A stretch of 64,000 nucleotides of DNA from Salirhabdus salicampi. Lineage in GTDB: Bacteria > Bacillota > Bacilli > Bacillales > Alkalibacillaceae. Location of the stretch: NCBI RefSeq assembly GCF_024259515.1, contig NZ_JANBWE010000005.1, positions 62,001 through 126,000 on the forward strand, in the 5' to 3' direction. The notes below the pieces were generated by a model. It did not search any database. It worked only from the letters and a program-made list of their open reading frames with translations, and was not told the origin of the DNA. Both the position numbers and the translations under genes were made by a program. Positions 42,653 to 51,530 of the stretch are shown here, piece after piece. Position 1 is the stretch's first letter, and the number at the start of each line of letters is the position of its first letter.

Positions 42653-44590
42653 TTATTTTAATAAACGCAATCCATTTAAGATAACTAAAATCGTGCTTCC
42701 TTCGTGGCCAATAACTCCTAAAGGTAAATGAATGAGCTGAAGAAAGTTTGATAATAACAACAAGATGATAACTGTAATGGAAAAGACAACGTTTTGTTTT
42801 ACAATCCGATTCATCTTTTGTGAGAGTTGTAAGGCGTAAGAAACCTTCGTTAAATCATTTTTTATCAGTACTACATCAGCTGTTTCTAAAGCTACGTCCG
42901 TTCCATCCCCCATTGCAATACCTAAGTTTGCAGTAGCTAATGCCGGGGCGTCGTTAATTCCATCTCCTATCATTGCTACATGTCCATGCTTCTGCTTTAA
43001 TTCCTTTATCTTTGCAACTTTATCCTCGGGCAAACAGTTGGCGTAATATTGTCGAACTCCTGCTTCTTCAGCAATTGCCTTGGCTGTTTCTTCATGGTCA
43101 CCTGTAAGCATAACAACTTCGATGTTTTCTTTTTGTAACCCTTTGATGGCATCAACAATATCTTTTCTAATTGTATCCTTTAATGCAAATAAGGCAACGA
43201 CTCCGTCGTCATTAGCAACGAAAACAAGGGTTTTGCCTTGCTTGGCAAGTTGTTCATGAATTCCGTTATAGAAATGACATATTGTTTCCGTTCCGATTAA
43301 CGATTCATTTCCAATCCACCAAGTCTCCCCATTTACTTTCGCCTTCAAACCTTTTCCCGGTATGTCCTGGAGTGAGTCAATTTGTTCGTTTTGCTCAATA
43401 TTTTTATTGTTAATGTATGACACAATGGCATTTGCTAATGGGTGATTTGATTCCTTTTCAATAGAACCGATGACTTGTAACAGCTTCCCTTTCGAAAAGG
43501 AACTGTTTTCAGCAAAGAGTACATCTGTTACTTCAGGGGTTCCATTTGTAATCGTACCGGTTTTATCAAGAGCGACGGCCTTTACTTGAGCCAGCCCTTC
43601 TACATGTACTCCGCCTTTAAATAGTATCCCTTTTCGTGCTCCGTTTGAGATCGCAGATAATGTAGCAGGCATAATCGATGCGACTAAAGCACAAGGTGAA
43701 GCGACCACTAAAAAAATCATAGCTCGATAAAATGTTTCCTGCCAAGTCCAACCGAACGCGTAATAAGGTAAAAAGAGAAGCACTGAACCAGCGAAGAGTA
43801 CTACCTTAACATAGGCTCCTTCAAATTGTTCGATAAATAATTGTGAAGGTGACTTTTCACTTTTTGCTGATTGAACAAGATGGATAATCTTCTGAAAAAC
43901 ACTTTCACTTGCTGGCTTTGTCACCTGAACAGTAATACTCCCGTTTAAATTCATTGTGCCGGCAAATACGTCATCACCGGTCGTTTTTTTGTTCGGGATT
44001 GATTCGCCTGTAATTGCCGCTTCTTCAAGTGCCGTTTCCCCTCTGAAAATAGTCCCGTCAGCAGGTACTCTTTCTCCTGCTTTAACGAGAAAATGATCTC
44101 CCACTTTTAAATCTGTTACCGGGATTAATTGTTCTTTTCCGTCCCGCAACCGTAAAGCCGTTTCAGGCTGGAGGTTCATAAGTGATGAAATTTCCTTTTC
44201 ACTTTTGTTCATCGTATATGTTTCTAAAGCACCGCTTAAAGCGAATATAAAAATAAGTATCGCTCCCTCGGTCCAGTAACCAATTGAGGCAGCTCCTATC
44301 GCGGCAATAATCATTAATAACTCAACATTTAACTCTTTATGAACAACAGTCTCCTCAATACCTTCCTTTGCCTTTGCAAAACCTCCTATAATATAGGCAG
44401 TTACGTATAATGTGACGGTCCATGGTTGTGAAAGGTATTCTTCTAATAACCATGTCATGAAAATAAGAAAACCACTGAATAGAGCAGCGATAAGTTGCGC
44501 ATGTTTACACAACTGGCTAAAACGTTTCGGTTTGTTTACGCAAGCTTCATGCTCTTTATTCATGGGCTGAGTTAACGTTTCAATGCTCAT
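42653..44590 (-). CDS. pfeT: P1B-type metal efflux ATPase, PfeT/ZosA-like
   Basis: 645 residues. There is no N-terminal HMA metal-binding domain. Motifs: TGES (194-197), SPC in transmembrane segment 4 (298-300), DKTGT with phosphorylated Asp342, HP-locus (SNHPLANA), GDGINDAP and HEGST (629-633) in the last membrane segment. SPC plus HEGST marks the P1B-4 group, which includes B. subtilis PfeT (ZosA), an iron(II) efflux pump. A perfect PerR box lies 95 bases upstream, as for B. subtilis pfeT. Export of excess Fe(II) under peroxide stress is the likely role; cobalt is the alternative substrate. The start is ATG 44590. Confidence 0.9.
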   Translation of the reverse strand: MSIETLTQPMNKEHEACVNKPKRFSQLCKHAQLIAALFSGFLIFMTWLLEEYLSQPWTVTLYVTAYIIGGFAKAKEGIEETVVHKELNVELLMIIAAIGAASIGYWTEGAILIFIFALSGALETYTMNKSEKEISSLMNLQPETALRLRDGKEQLIPVTDLKVGDHFLVKAGERVPADGTIFRGETALEEAAITGESIPNKKTTGDDVFAGTMNLNGSITVQVTKPASESVFQKIIHLVQSAKSEKSPSQLFIEQFEGAYVKVVLFAGSVLLFLPYYAFGWTWQETFYRAMIFLVVASPCALVASIMPATLSAISNGARKGILFKGGVHVEGLAQVKAVALDKTGTITNGTPEVTDVLFAENSSFSKGKLLQVIGSIEKESNHPLANAIVSYINNKNIEQNEQIDSLQDIPGKGLKAKVNGETWWIGNESLIGTETICHFYNGIHEQLAKQGKTLVFVANDDGVVALFALKDTIRKDIVDAIKGLQKENIEVVMLTGDHEETAKAIAEEAGVRQYYANCLPEDKVAKIKELKQKHGHVAMIGDGINDAPALATANLGIAMGDGTDVALETADVVLIKNDLTKVSYALQLSQKMNRIVKQNVVFSITVIILLLLSNFLQLIHLPLGVIGHEGSTILVILNGLRLLK

Positions 44591-44684
44591 AGTCTCAACT
44601 CCTAATAACCAATAATCGTGTTCCTATATAAAATCGACATGTAATGAAAGGAGGTGTAACAACTTATTTGTTATATTTATTAAT

Positions 44685-44699
44685 TTATAATAATTATAA
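44685..44699. promoter_or_regulatory. PerR box
   Basis: TTATAATAATTATAA is a perfect 7-1-7 inverted repeat identical to the PerR consensus TTATAATNATTATAA. It lies between divergent pfeT and an EamA gene, 95 bases before the pfeT start. Peroxide oxidation or metal exchange on PerR would derepress pfeT; the divergent gene could share the control. The surrounding region is very AT-rich, so a chance match is less surprising than elsewhere, but all 14 specified bases agree. Confidence 0.8.
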
Positions 44700-44819
44700 T
44701 TTAATTATTAATATAATATCACATATTCCACACTTTTCAACAAAGGTGTTTTAAGGGTGAAAATTCTCTTGTTGTGTTATTCTATGATAGGCAAACAATC
44801 AAGAGATGAGGTTTTTAAC

Positions 44820-45761
44820 ATGACAACAAAAAAGTTTTTTCAACATCCTTTAGGGGTAATGTTTGCAGCTGTAACAGCAACCTTTTTATGGGGAAGTGCG
44901 CTCCCTTTTGTGAAGTGGAGTTATGAAGTTTTAGATATACATCCTAATGAGACATGGGAACAGTTACTGTTTGCAGGTTATCGATTCTTCTTAGCTTCTT
45001 TGATGATAATCGTGTTTTTTCAACTGATTGGTAGAGGGATAGGGAAGATTACACTGTCGTCTACTTTTACATTAGCAAGAATCGGTTTTTTCCAAACGTT
45101 TTTACAGTATATTCTTTTTTATATTGGTTTAAGTCACTCAACTGGAATTCAAGGATCGATTATTGCGGGTTCAACTTCTTTTTTTCAAATGTTATTGGCT
45201 CATTTTATATATCAAAATGATCGTATGAATGCGAAGAAGTCCATTGGACTTGTAGTAGGTTTTTCAGGGGTTGTACTTGTAAACGTGCAACAAGGAACGT
45301 TAACGTTAGCTTTTGGCTTAGGAGAAATATTGCTGACATTTGCGATGTTAACTAGTGCATTTGGGAACATTTTAGCACGGGAAGGGAGTCAAAAACTCCC
45401 AGTCCCTTATTTAACAGCGTATCAAATGTTGATCGGCTCGGTTGGCTTACTAGTTATCGGTGGGTTAAATGTAGGATGGTTCCCTTTTGACTTTACCGGG
45501 AAAGCCGTTATGCTGTTAATATATCTGTCCTTTATATCAGCGGCAGGCTTTATACTATGGAACAATGTAATGAAGTATAACAAGGTAGGGAATGTATCCA
45601 TTTATCTATTTTTAGTACCAATGTTCGGTGTTATGTTATCAGGGATTGTTCTTAAAGAATCGGTTCACATGTTTGCCTTATTAGGTTTAGCACTTGTGGT
45701 GTCCGGAATTATCATTGTAAATAAGAAGAGTAAAAAACCCCAGGTTCAGAAGGAAGTTTAA
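44820..45761 (+). CDS. EamA-family (DMT) transporter
   Basis: 313 residues, about ten membrane segments in two EamA repeats (first ending near VNVQQG, second near FGVMLSGIVLKESV). ATG 44820 is chosen because GATGAGG precedes it and the product begins with a short basic N-terminus before the first segment; the frame back to 44757 is longer but lacks a site. LSHSTGIQGSIIAGSTSFFQMLLAHF is a typical motif. The substrate is unknown. It is divergent from pfeT, and its last codons overlap the end of the convergent MFS gene by four bases. Confidence 0.88.
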   Translation: MTTKKFFQHPLGVMFAAVTATFLWGSALPFVKWSYEVLDIHPNETWEQLLFAGYRFFLASLMIIVFFQLIGRGIGKITLSSTFTLARIGFFQTFLQYILFYIGLSHSTGIQGSIIAGSTSFFQMLLAHFIYQNDRMNAKKSIGLVVGFSGVVLVNVQQGTLTLAFGLGEILLTFAMLTSAFGNILAREGSQKLPVPYLTAYQMLIGSVGLLVIGGLNVGWFPFDFTGKAVMLLIYLSFISAAGFILWNNVMKYNKVGNVSIYLFLVPMFGVMLSGIVLKESVHMFALLGLALVVSGIIIVNKKSKKPQVQKEV

Positions 45762-45786
45762 CCTCTTTCTGCAAGGGGTTTTTTTG
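45733..45786. terminator. Bidirectional terminator built from two overlapping gene ends
   Basis: AAAACCCC (left) pairs with GGGGTTTT (right), with CAGAAGG/CTTTCTG inside, followed by TTTTTG and preceded by an A-run. The hairpin consists of the last codons of the EamA gene and of the convergent MFS gene, which overlap at 45758-45761. Confidence 0.75.
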
Positions 45787-46939
45787 TTGGTTTCTTGATA
45801 AGCACTGCTGTAAAAACGATGATCAACGTGACTGTAATAATGTGAAAAAACGAGAACATCGGGAAAAACTCAATGAATAAACCGCCTAGCAGCGGGCCGG
45901 TAATGCTTCCAACACTAAATGAAATACCACACAAAATATTTCCAGCAGGTAAAAGTCGTTTCGGTAACAGATCCGCCATATACGATATCCCTAATGAGAA
46001 TAATGAACCGACAAACATCCCGCTAAGTGTAAATAAAATAATTAATGAAAAGGCGGAGGTTTCGAAAATGGATGCAAATAAAAAAGAAATAGCCCCTAAA
46101 AATAACACATACAATAAGATCGGTTTTCGGCCAACTTTATCGCTCAATGTCCCTAATGGGATTTGGGAAATTAAACTTCCGGCCGCAAAGCACGGTATAA
46201 TAATCGATAACATATCAACAGAGTGCCCAATACGCATACCATATACAGGGAAGTTGCCGTGAAGTGTTGCTTCCAAAAATCCGTAAGTTAACGGTAATAG
46301 AAATGCAACCCAAGCAATCTTTAACGCTTCCCAAAAGCGGATAAACGACCCTTTTGTTGTCGTATCTAATTCTTGATCCTGCTCAGGAAACTCATTACGT
46401 AATAAAAACATAAGGGACCAAACAGCCATACTTAATAGCGCACTAATAATAAAGGGTAAGCCAGGATGTATGGATAAAAACCGGGTCATTAACGGACCTA
46501 GCGTAAAACCTATCCCAAAGGACATTCCATAAAATGCGATGTCTCTTCCTCGATTATTTTCATGACTTGTAGTTGTAATCCATGTTTGGGTTGCGAAATG
46601 CAAAATATGATCCCCAATGCCAATGGCCATTCTTAACATGAACCAAAACCACAAAGATTCCCATAACGTAAAGAAAAATAGAGAGGTGAATACTAAGGCA
46701 CCACCTGTTAGTATCACAGGTTTAAAGCCAAATTTTTGTAACGGCCTTTCCATGAAGGGGGAGGCTAATAAAACCCCGATGTATAAGCCAGTTGCATGAA
46801 GACCATTTATTGTCGACGACACGTTCGCTTGTTCCAAAATGACTGCGATTAAAGGTAGTAACATTCCTTGGGAGAAGCCTGAAATACCGACTAAACTAAC
46901 TAATATAAAAAATCTAGTTTTTGCTGAAACAGGTTGCAT
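45758..46939 (-). CDS. MFS transporter, YfkF-like
   Basis: 393 residues from ATG 46939, six bases behind GAGGTG; an upstream frame to 46975 has no site. Twelve hydrophobic segments are visible. DKVGRKPILLY between segments 8 and 9 is the MFS motif A-like loop. Its place before the yfkD and yfkC homologues fits B. subtilis yfkF, a putative drug or sugar exporter of unknown substrate. It is convergent with the EamA gene and overlaps it by four bases. Confidence 0.85.
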   Translation of the reverse strand: MQPVSAKTRFFILVSLVGISGFSQGMLLPLIAVILEQANVSSTINGLHATGLYIGVLLASPFMERPLQKFGFKPVILTGGALVFTSLFFFTLWESLWFWFMLRMAIGIGDHILHFATQTWITTTSHENNRGRDIAFYGMSFGIGFTLGPLMTRFLSIHPGLPFIISALLSMAVWSLMFLLRNEFPEQDQELDTTTKGSFIRFWEALKIAWVAFLLPLTYGFLEATLHGNFPVYGMRIGHSVDMLSIIIPCFAAGSLISQIPLGTLSDKVGRKPILLYVLFLGAISFLFASIFETSAFSLIILFTLSGMFVGSLFSLGISYMADLLPKRLLPAGNILCGISFSVGSITGPLLGGLFIEFFPMFSFFHIITVTLIIVFTAVLIKKPTKKPLAERG

Positions 46940-47154
46940 GCTTTCACCTCGAATATCGTTCACATCAGCATTCATTGTAACGTATGGGAAAACAAATGTA
47001 TATTTTTACATTTCAAGCATGATGACACATTTGCAGGAAATGCTAAAAAAGAGATCGACTAGGTTAATCAGCTATTGGGCTATGAAATGAAGATGTATAG
47101 TTTCTGTTATCCGTAAAAAAATAAAAAAAAATGTGAAAGGACTGTGATAAAGCA

Positions 47155-47961
47155 ATGAAAAAGCATATCTCCAGCATGTTCATCTTCGTCATCATTGCTG
47201 CAGTTGTAAACCCGTTCAATGTTTTTGCGAAAGAAGAGAATGTGAAAGATAAGAAGGAAGAAAAAGTACCTAGTCACGTCTTAAATATTTCAAAGGAGAA
47301 CACATATCCAAACTCGTCTAAGGATCAAACTGTCCTAGAACCGAATGCTCTGGCAAAACAGCTTATCAATTCATCTAATGTAAAAATTGATAATCCGGAC
47401 TTAATTAAAATGCTCAATGAATCTTCTCTTAAGCCATCTAAACTAGCCATTGGATATCGAGGGGAGATCTATTTAGGGGATTGGCCGCTAAATTACAAAT
47501 CAAAAGAAACAAATGTAAATTGGGAGTATCAACAAATTAATGTGAACCGGTTAGATAATTTAGGTGGTAACAATAAGAAGACGCTTAATTACAGCCAAGA
47601 GGACCATAAGACGATTAAAGGTGGACTCACGTCTAAAATTGAAAAAAGCGATAATGTTAGAAAAATGATGTTACAAGAAGCGAAAAAGGACACAGATTTA
47701 CCGTTATCATTTGAGACCATTTTCGGTAAGGGGACAAAAACAGGCCAATCCTACGGTATCCCACCGAAAAAAGTTGGCTACTTATATGCCTTCGCTCCGG
47801 CCGTAAACGAGAAAGGTGTCGTTACTTTTGGTGAAGTTTACTTAGTTTTAAAAGGTTCGAAAAAGTTTTTAGAAGTGCGAAATGTAACGAAGCAAGGCAT
47901 CGGGGCATGGATACCAATACAGGACCACGTATCCTTTACATTCCAGCTTAAAGACCAATAA
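47155..47961 (+). CDS. yfkD: Secreted protein, YfkD-like
   Basis: 268 residues with a signal peptide (MKKHISSMFIFVIIAAVVNPFNVFA, cleavage after FA). The mature protein is hydrophilic with no known catalytic motif; KLAIGYRGEIYLGDWPLNYKS and GIPPKKVGYLYAFAP match my memory of the YfkD family, conserved in bacilli and of unknown function. AAAGGACTGTGATAAAGC precedes the ATG. The neighbouring yfkC homologue and the B. subtilis order support the name. Confidence 0.82.
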   Translation: MKKHISSMFIFVIIAAVVNPFNVFAKEENVKDKKEEKVPSHVLNISKENTYPNSSKDQTVLEPNALAKQLINSSNVKIDNPDLIKMLNESSLKPSKLAIGYRGEIYLGDWPLNYKSKETNVNWEYQQINVNRLDNLGGNNKKTLNYSQEDHKTIKGGLTSKIEKSDNVRKMMLQEAKKDTDLPLSFETIFGKGTKTGQSYGIPPKKVGYLYAFAPAVNEKGVVTFGEVYLVLKGSKKFLEVRNVTKQGIGAWIPIQDHVSFTFQLKDQ

Positions 47962-47964
47962 AAA

Positions 47965-48004
47965 AAGGTCCGCTTATTCTGGCATTATGCCAGAAGCGGA
48001 CCTT
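47965..48004 (-). terminator. Terminator overlapping the 3' end of yfkC
   Basis: AAGGTCCGCTT pairs with AAGCGGACCTT, and CTGGCA with TGCCAG inside. The T-run is on the minus strand, so it serves yfkC, whose last ten codons form the hairpin. It may also protect the 3' end of the convergent yfkD mRNA. Confidence 0.8.
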
Positions 48005-48849
48005 ACATCAATGTGTTGTTCAGCCATCTTAATATTATGCTCAAACATCGTTTCCGCAATAATGAAACGAACTTTCCGTGCAGCCATCCAATACCCATCG
48101 TCATTCACAACACCTGTTACAGTGTACTGATAGCCTCTATATCCATCGTTTAATGATGTCATGCCGTATATTTGAAAGGGCTCTACTTTATTACCTTCTT
48201 CATCGATACGTAAATAAGAATCTAATTGCTCATTCATTTTATGACAAGCGATCTGTAAGGCGTGCATCACTTTATCTGGATCTTCATAAAAACTTGTTGT
48301 TACTTTTTCGATTACCCGCATGAATTCGAAATTGTAATTTTGAATTGTATTGATTTGTCCGTTACTAATTGTTAATAATTTGCCGCTCCACTCTCTTATT
48401 TTTAAAAATCGTAAGCCAATATCTTCAACTGTACCGTGAAACGTATTATTAATTGTGATAAAATCGCCTTTGTGCAATTGTTTCTCATAAAGAAGGAACA
48501 AACCTGATAAAAAGTCTCTAATCAAGCTTTGGGCGCCAAGACCGACTACTATACCAACAATACCCGCCCCAGCTAATATTTGGCCGATTGGAATGTGAAA
48601 GAGTCTAACGAGAACGAAGATAATAAAACCGAATGTGGCAGCATAGCGCACAATGGAATTAATCATAGCTTCAAGAGTTTGTTCAACCCTTTCTTCTATA
48701 AGGCTCGTTCTCCGAAAAAACTGCTCAACAACTTTTCGGACTGCAAACACAACGATCAAGGTTATGGTTCCAACAATGAGAATTTGCAGAAGTGTATTTT
48801 CACTAAACGAATTGATCATTTCTTGTGATGTTTCGAAAACAGAACTCAT
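47974..48849 (-). CDS. yfkC: Mechanosensitive ion channel of the MscS family, YfkC-like
   Basis: 291 residues: three N-terminal membrane segments, the pore-lining GAGIVGIVVGLGAQSLIRDFLSGLFLL and the MscS beta domain (KGDFITINNTFHGTVEDIGLRFLKIREWSG). It opens when membrane tension rises on hypo-osmotic shock. GGAGGAAGTTAT precedes the ATG at 48849. Position next to yfkD agrees with B. subtilis yfkC. Confidence 0.92.
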   Translation of the reverse strand: MSSVFETSQEMINSFSENTLLQILIVGTITLIVVFAVRKVVEQFFRRTSLIEERVEQTLEAMINSIVRYAATFGFIIFVLVRLFHIPIGQILAGAGIVGIVVGLGAQSLIRDFLSGLFLLYEKQLHKGDFITINNTFHGTVEDIGLRFLKIREWSGKLLTISNGQINTIQNYNFEFMRVIEKVTTSFYEDPDKVMHALQIACHKMNEQLDSYLRIDEEGNKVEPFQIYGMTSLNDGYRGYQYTVTGVVNDDGYWMAARKVRFIIAETMFEHNIKMAEQHIDVRSASGIMPE

Positions 48850-48937
48850 ATAACTTCCTCCTTGCTAACACTATAGCTATTATACTAAAGGAAGTTTCCG
48901 TGTAACAGTAAAAATAACAAGAAAGAGGGATTCATGA

Positions 48938-49090
48938 ATGTACGATCAACAGGAAAAAGTTATAGAACTAAAACAACGCTTAGCAGAAGTCATGACAAGG
49001 ATAGAAGGTATTGAACCAGAGAAGCTGACAGTGGAAGATATCGATGAGTTTATTCATGTTCTAGATCAACTGGAAGAAAAATGTAAGTAA
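48938..49090 (+). CDS. Small conserved protein, SE1561-family-like
   Basis: 50 residues: MYDQQEKVIELKQRLAEV, then a middle part with IEGIEPEKLTVEDIDEFIHV and LDQLEEKCK at the end. The pattern, a helix, a PE-x-L-x-x-EDID turn and LD-x-LE-x-KC, resembles the SE1561 family of short Firmicute proteins of unknown function. AGAGGGA lies eight bases before ATG 48938. A start at 48934 in another frame gives only 26 codons. A hairpin follows the stop. The protein is acidic and predicted helical, with no membrane segment. Confidence 0.75.
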   Translation: MYDQQEKVIELKQRLAEVMTRIEGIEPEKLTVEDIDEFIHVLDQLEEKCK

Positions 49091-49116
49091 AAATTAACTC
49101 GTAGGGGTTGATTTTT
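49089..49116 (+). terminator. Terminator after the SE1561-like gene
   Basis: AAAAATTAACTC pairs, with G-U wobbles, with GGGTTGATTTTT around four bases. The T-run is part of the stem, so efficiency may be modest. Confidence 0.6.
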
Positions 49117-49205
49117 ACGCCGTTACACTTTAGTATATTAAACTGTTAGCGTGATAATGCACTAATCAAATAATGAGATACACATAAAAAAAGGGAGAGA
49201 TTTAT

Positions 49206-50522
49206 ATGGCTATAGCGGTTGTAGCATCTGTGCTCGTTTTAACCGTATTAAGTTTGTTAAGAGTTAACGTACTACTATCACTTATTCTGGCTACCATTAC
49301 GGCAGGAGTAATTGCACAAAATTCGATGGTAGACACAGTTGGCATGTTAGTCGATGGAATGGCTGGTGGTGCTAACACAGCATTAAGTTACATCCTGCTT
49401 GGTGCTTTTGCCGTAGCTATAAGTTTTACCGGCATTACACAATTATTAGTGAAATCTATGACAAAAGTAATTAAAGGAAAACGCAGTATCATGTTGCTAA
49501 TTATTGCAGCAGTTGCGTCCTTATCACAAAACGTTGTTCCTGTTCATATCGCTTTTATTCCAGTTTTAATTCCGCCTTTGTTGGCATTGTTTGACAAAAT
49601 GAAAATTGATCGCCGTGGTGTAGCTACAGCTTTAACGTTTGGTTTAAAAGCACCATATATTACGTTACCTATTGGTTTCGGTTTGATTTTCCAAGGTATT
49701 ATTCAAGATGGTATGGAAAGTAATGGTGTTGCCATTTCGTTAAGTGAAGTGACATTAGCGATGATTGTACCAGGCATTGCTATGCTTGTCGGATTACTAA
49801 TTGCGGTTTTCTTCACATACCGAAAAGATCGTGATTATGCATCGATTGAAGCTGAAAGTGTTAGTGCAATTGACGTTAGCGAAGAATCTAATAAAGATGT
49901 GAAATTTGAATTGAAGCACGGCATTACAGTTATAGCCATCATAGCAGCTCTAGGTATTCAATTAGCAACAGAAAGTTTAGTTCTGGGTGCGTTAACCGGG
50001 TTAATCCTGATGTTCTTATTTATTGCTGTTCCGTTTAAAGAAGGAGAGCGGGTAATGTCCCAAGGGATTACGATGATGGGTATGATTGCGTTTATTATGA
50101 TGGTTGCTTCTGGTTTTGGAAATGTGTTGTCCGAAACAGGATCTGTTGAAGCACTAGTTGAAAGTACTTCCGGTGCACTAAGTGGAAGTAAAGCAATGGT
50201 TGCATTTATTCTTTTATTAGTTGGTTTACTTGTAACAATGGGTATTGGTACATCATTTGGTACAATCCCAATCTTAGCTGCATTATTCGTACCATTAGCA
50301 AGTACAGCAGGATTCTCACCAGTTGCGATTGCCATTCTTATTGGTACGGCTGGAGCTCTAGGAGATGCAGGTTCTCCGGCATCTGACAGCACATTAGGGC
50401 CGACAGCTGGATTGAATGTTGATGGAAAGCATAATCACATTTGGGATACTTGTGTGCCAACCTTTGTACACTACAACATCCCACTGTTCTTATTCGGGTG
50501 GATTGCTGCAGTTATATTTTAA
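49206..50522 (+). CDS. Na+/H+ antiporter family membrane protein, YuiF-like
   Basis: 438 residues with about eleven to twelve membrane segments. NVVPVHIAFIPVLIPPLLALFDKMKIDRRGVA, GTSFGTIPILAALFVPLA and GALGDAGSPASDSTLGPTAGLN are the repeated motifs of this NhaC-related family, of which B. subtilis YuiF is a member. Some members move sodium for protons, others amino acids; the role here is not fixed. AAAGGGAGAG precedes ATG 49206. A terminator ends it. Confidence 0.87.
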   Translation: MAIAVVASVLVLTVLSLLRVNVLLSLILATITAGVIAQNSMVDTVGMLVDGMAGGANTALSYILLGAFAVAISFTGITQLLVKSMTKVIKGKRSIMLLIIAAVASLSQNVVPVHIAFIPVLIPPLLALFDKMKIDRRGVATALTFGLKAPYITLPIGFGLIFQGIIQDGMESNGVAISLSEVTLAMIVPGIAMLVGLLIAVFFTYRKDRDYASIEAESVSAIDVSEESNKDVKFELKHGITVIAIIAALGIQLATESLVLGALTGLILMFLFIAVPFKEGERVMSQGITMMGMIAFIMMVASGFGNVLSETGSVEALVESTSGALSGSKAMVAFILLLVGLLVTMGIGTSFGTIPILAALFVPLASTAGFSPVAIAILIGTAGALGDAGSPASDSTLGPTAGLNVDGKHNHIWDTCVPTFVHYNIPLFLFGWIAAVIF

Positions 50523-50534
50523 TTAAGAATGAGA

Positions 50535-50566
50535 AGACTATGGGTCCGTCCATAGTCTTTTTTGTT
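50535..50566 (+). terminator. Terminator after the antiporter gene
   Basis: AGACTATGG pairs with CCATAGTCT around GTCCGT, followed by TTTTTTG. Confidence 0.88.
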
Positions 50567-50626
50567 TGGATTACATGCATGACTATCGCCTTTCTTACAA
50601 AAGATAAAGAAAAAAGTGTGGTGGGT

Positions 50627-51433
50627 ATGTTGAATAAATTAAAGGTAATTTCATTTTTGATTTCTGTGCTTTTTTATTCTGTTTCACCGTCAACCAATAT
50701 ACATGCGCTTGCGCTTGATCATACAACATTCGGGTGGGGTTATAAGAAAAACACAGAACATAATCCACCTGATGCAGGAAAGTATGCTCCCCTTTTAGAA
50801 GAGTATGGTGGTTTTTATGTTGATAAATCCGGAGAGAAGGTCGTTTACTTAACCTTTGATATGGGATATGAGGCTGGTTATACTTCAGATATTTTAGACA
50901 TTTTAAAAGAGCATAAAGTTCCAGCAGCTTTTTTCTTAGCTGGTCATTATATTGACAGCCAGCCAAAACTGTTGAAACGAATGAAGAACGAGGGACATAT
51001 TATTGGGAACCACTCCTGGACACATCGAGATTTTACGACTTTGTCCGAAGGAAAAATAAAAGAGGATTTGGAGAGAATTGAAAAAGGTGTAGAAAAAGTG
51101 TTGGGGGATGGTGACTTAAAATACGTACGCCCACCAAGAGGGGATTTCAGTGAGCGTACACTAGCTATCACAAGTAAGTTGGGATATGTAAATATATTTT
51201 GGTCTTCTGCTCTTGTCGATTGGGGCGGAAGGAATAGTGGATGGCAAGCCGCTTTTCGTAATGTAATGGATCATATCCACCCAGGAGCAATTATTCTTCT
51301 ACACGCAACATCAAAGGCTAATGCTGAAGCTCTAGAGCATTTAATCCAAGAATTACGGAAAGATGGCTATGAATTTAAAAGCTTAGATTACCTATTGTGG
51401 AAAGAAACAGTAGAACCACCGTTTAACTTTTAG
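50627..51433 (+). CDS. pdaA: Delta-lactam-forming peptidoglycan N-acetylmuramic acid deacetylase PdaA
   Basis: 268 residues from ATG 50627; the longer open frame back to 50441 passes through the preceding gene and its terminator. The signal peptide is KVISFLISVLFYSVSPSTNIHA. The NodB domain shows TFDMGYEAGYT, HIIGNHSWTH, RPPRGDFSE, WSSALVDWGG and ILLHATSKANAEAL, the PdaA-specific variants. PdaA makes muramic-delta-lactam in the spore cortex, so the organism probably sporulates. Upstream GTGGTGGG is a weak ribosome binding site. In B. subtilis pdaA (yfjS) lies near yfjP and yfjO, which also follow here. Confidence 0.93.
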   Translation: MLNKLKVISFLISVLFYSVSPSTNIHALALDHTTFGWGYKKNTEHNPPDAGKYAPLLEEYGGFYVDKSGEKVVYLTFDMGYEAGYTSDILDILKEHKVPAAFFLAGHYIDSQPKLLKRMKNEGHIIGNHSWTHRDFTTLSEGKIKEDLERIEKGVEKVLGDGDLKYVRPPRGDFSERTLAITSKLGYVNIFWSSALVDWGGRNSGWQAAFRNVMDHIHPGAIILLHATSKANAEALEHLIQELRKDGYEFKSLDYLLWKETVEPPFNF

Positions 51434-51464
51434 CATTGGAAACTGATATTCCAATGCTTTTTTC
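51432..51464 (+). terminator. Terminator after pdaA
   Basis: AGCATTGGAA pairs perfectly with TTCCAATGCT around seven bases, followed by TTTTTCT. The left arm overlaps the stop codon. Confidence 0.9.
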
Positions 51465-51530
51465 TATTGATTTTATTTAGATGTGTTAAGATGTAGTATG
51501 TTGACCACCAAAGGTAAAGGAGTGACCTGT

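Noticed and set aside
48934-49014. 26-codon ORF starting at the ATG four bases before the SE1561-like start
   Set aside because: It is short, low in recognisable pattern, and overlaps the better-supported frame that ends at a hairpin.
50441-50626. Upstream extension of the pdaA frame
   Set aside because: It runs inside the preceding antiporter gene and its terminator; the signal peptide begins only at 50627.
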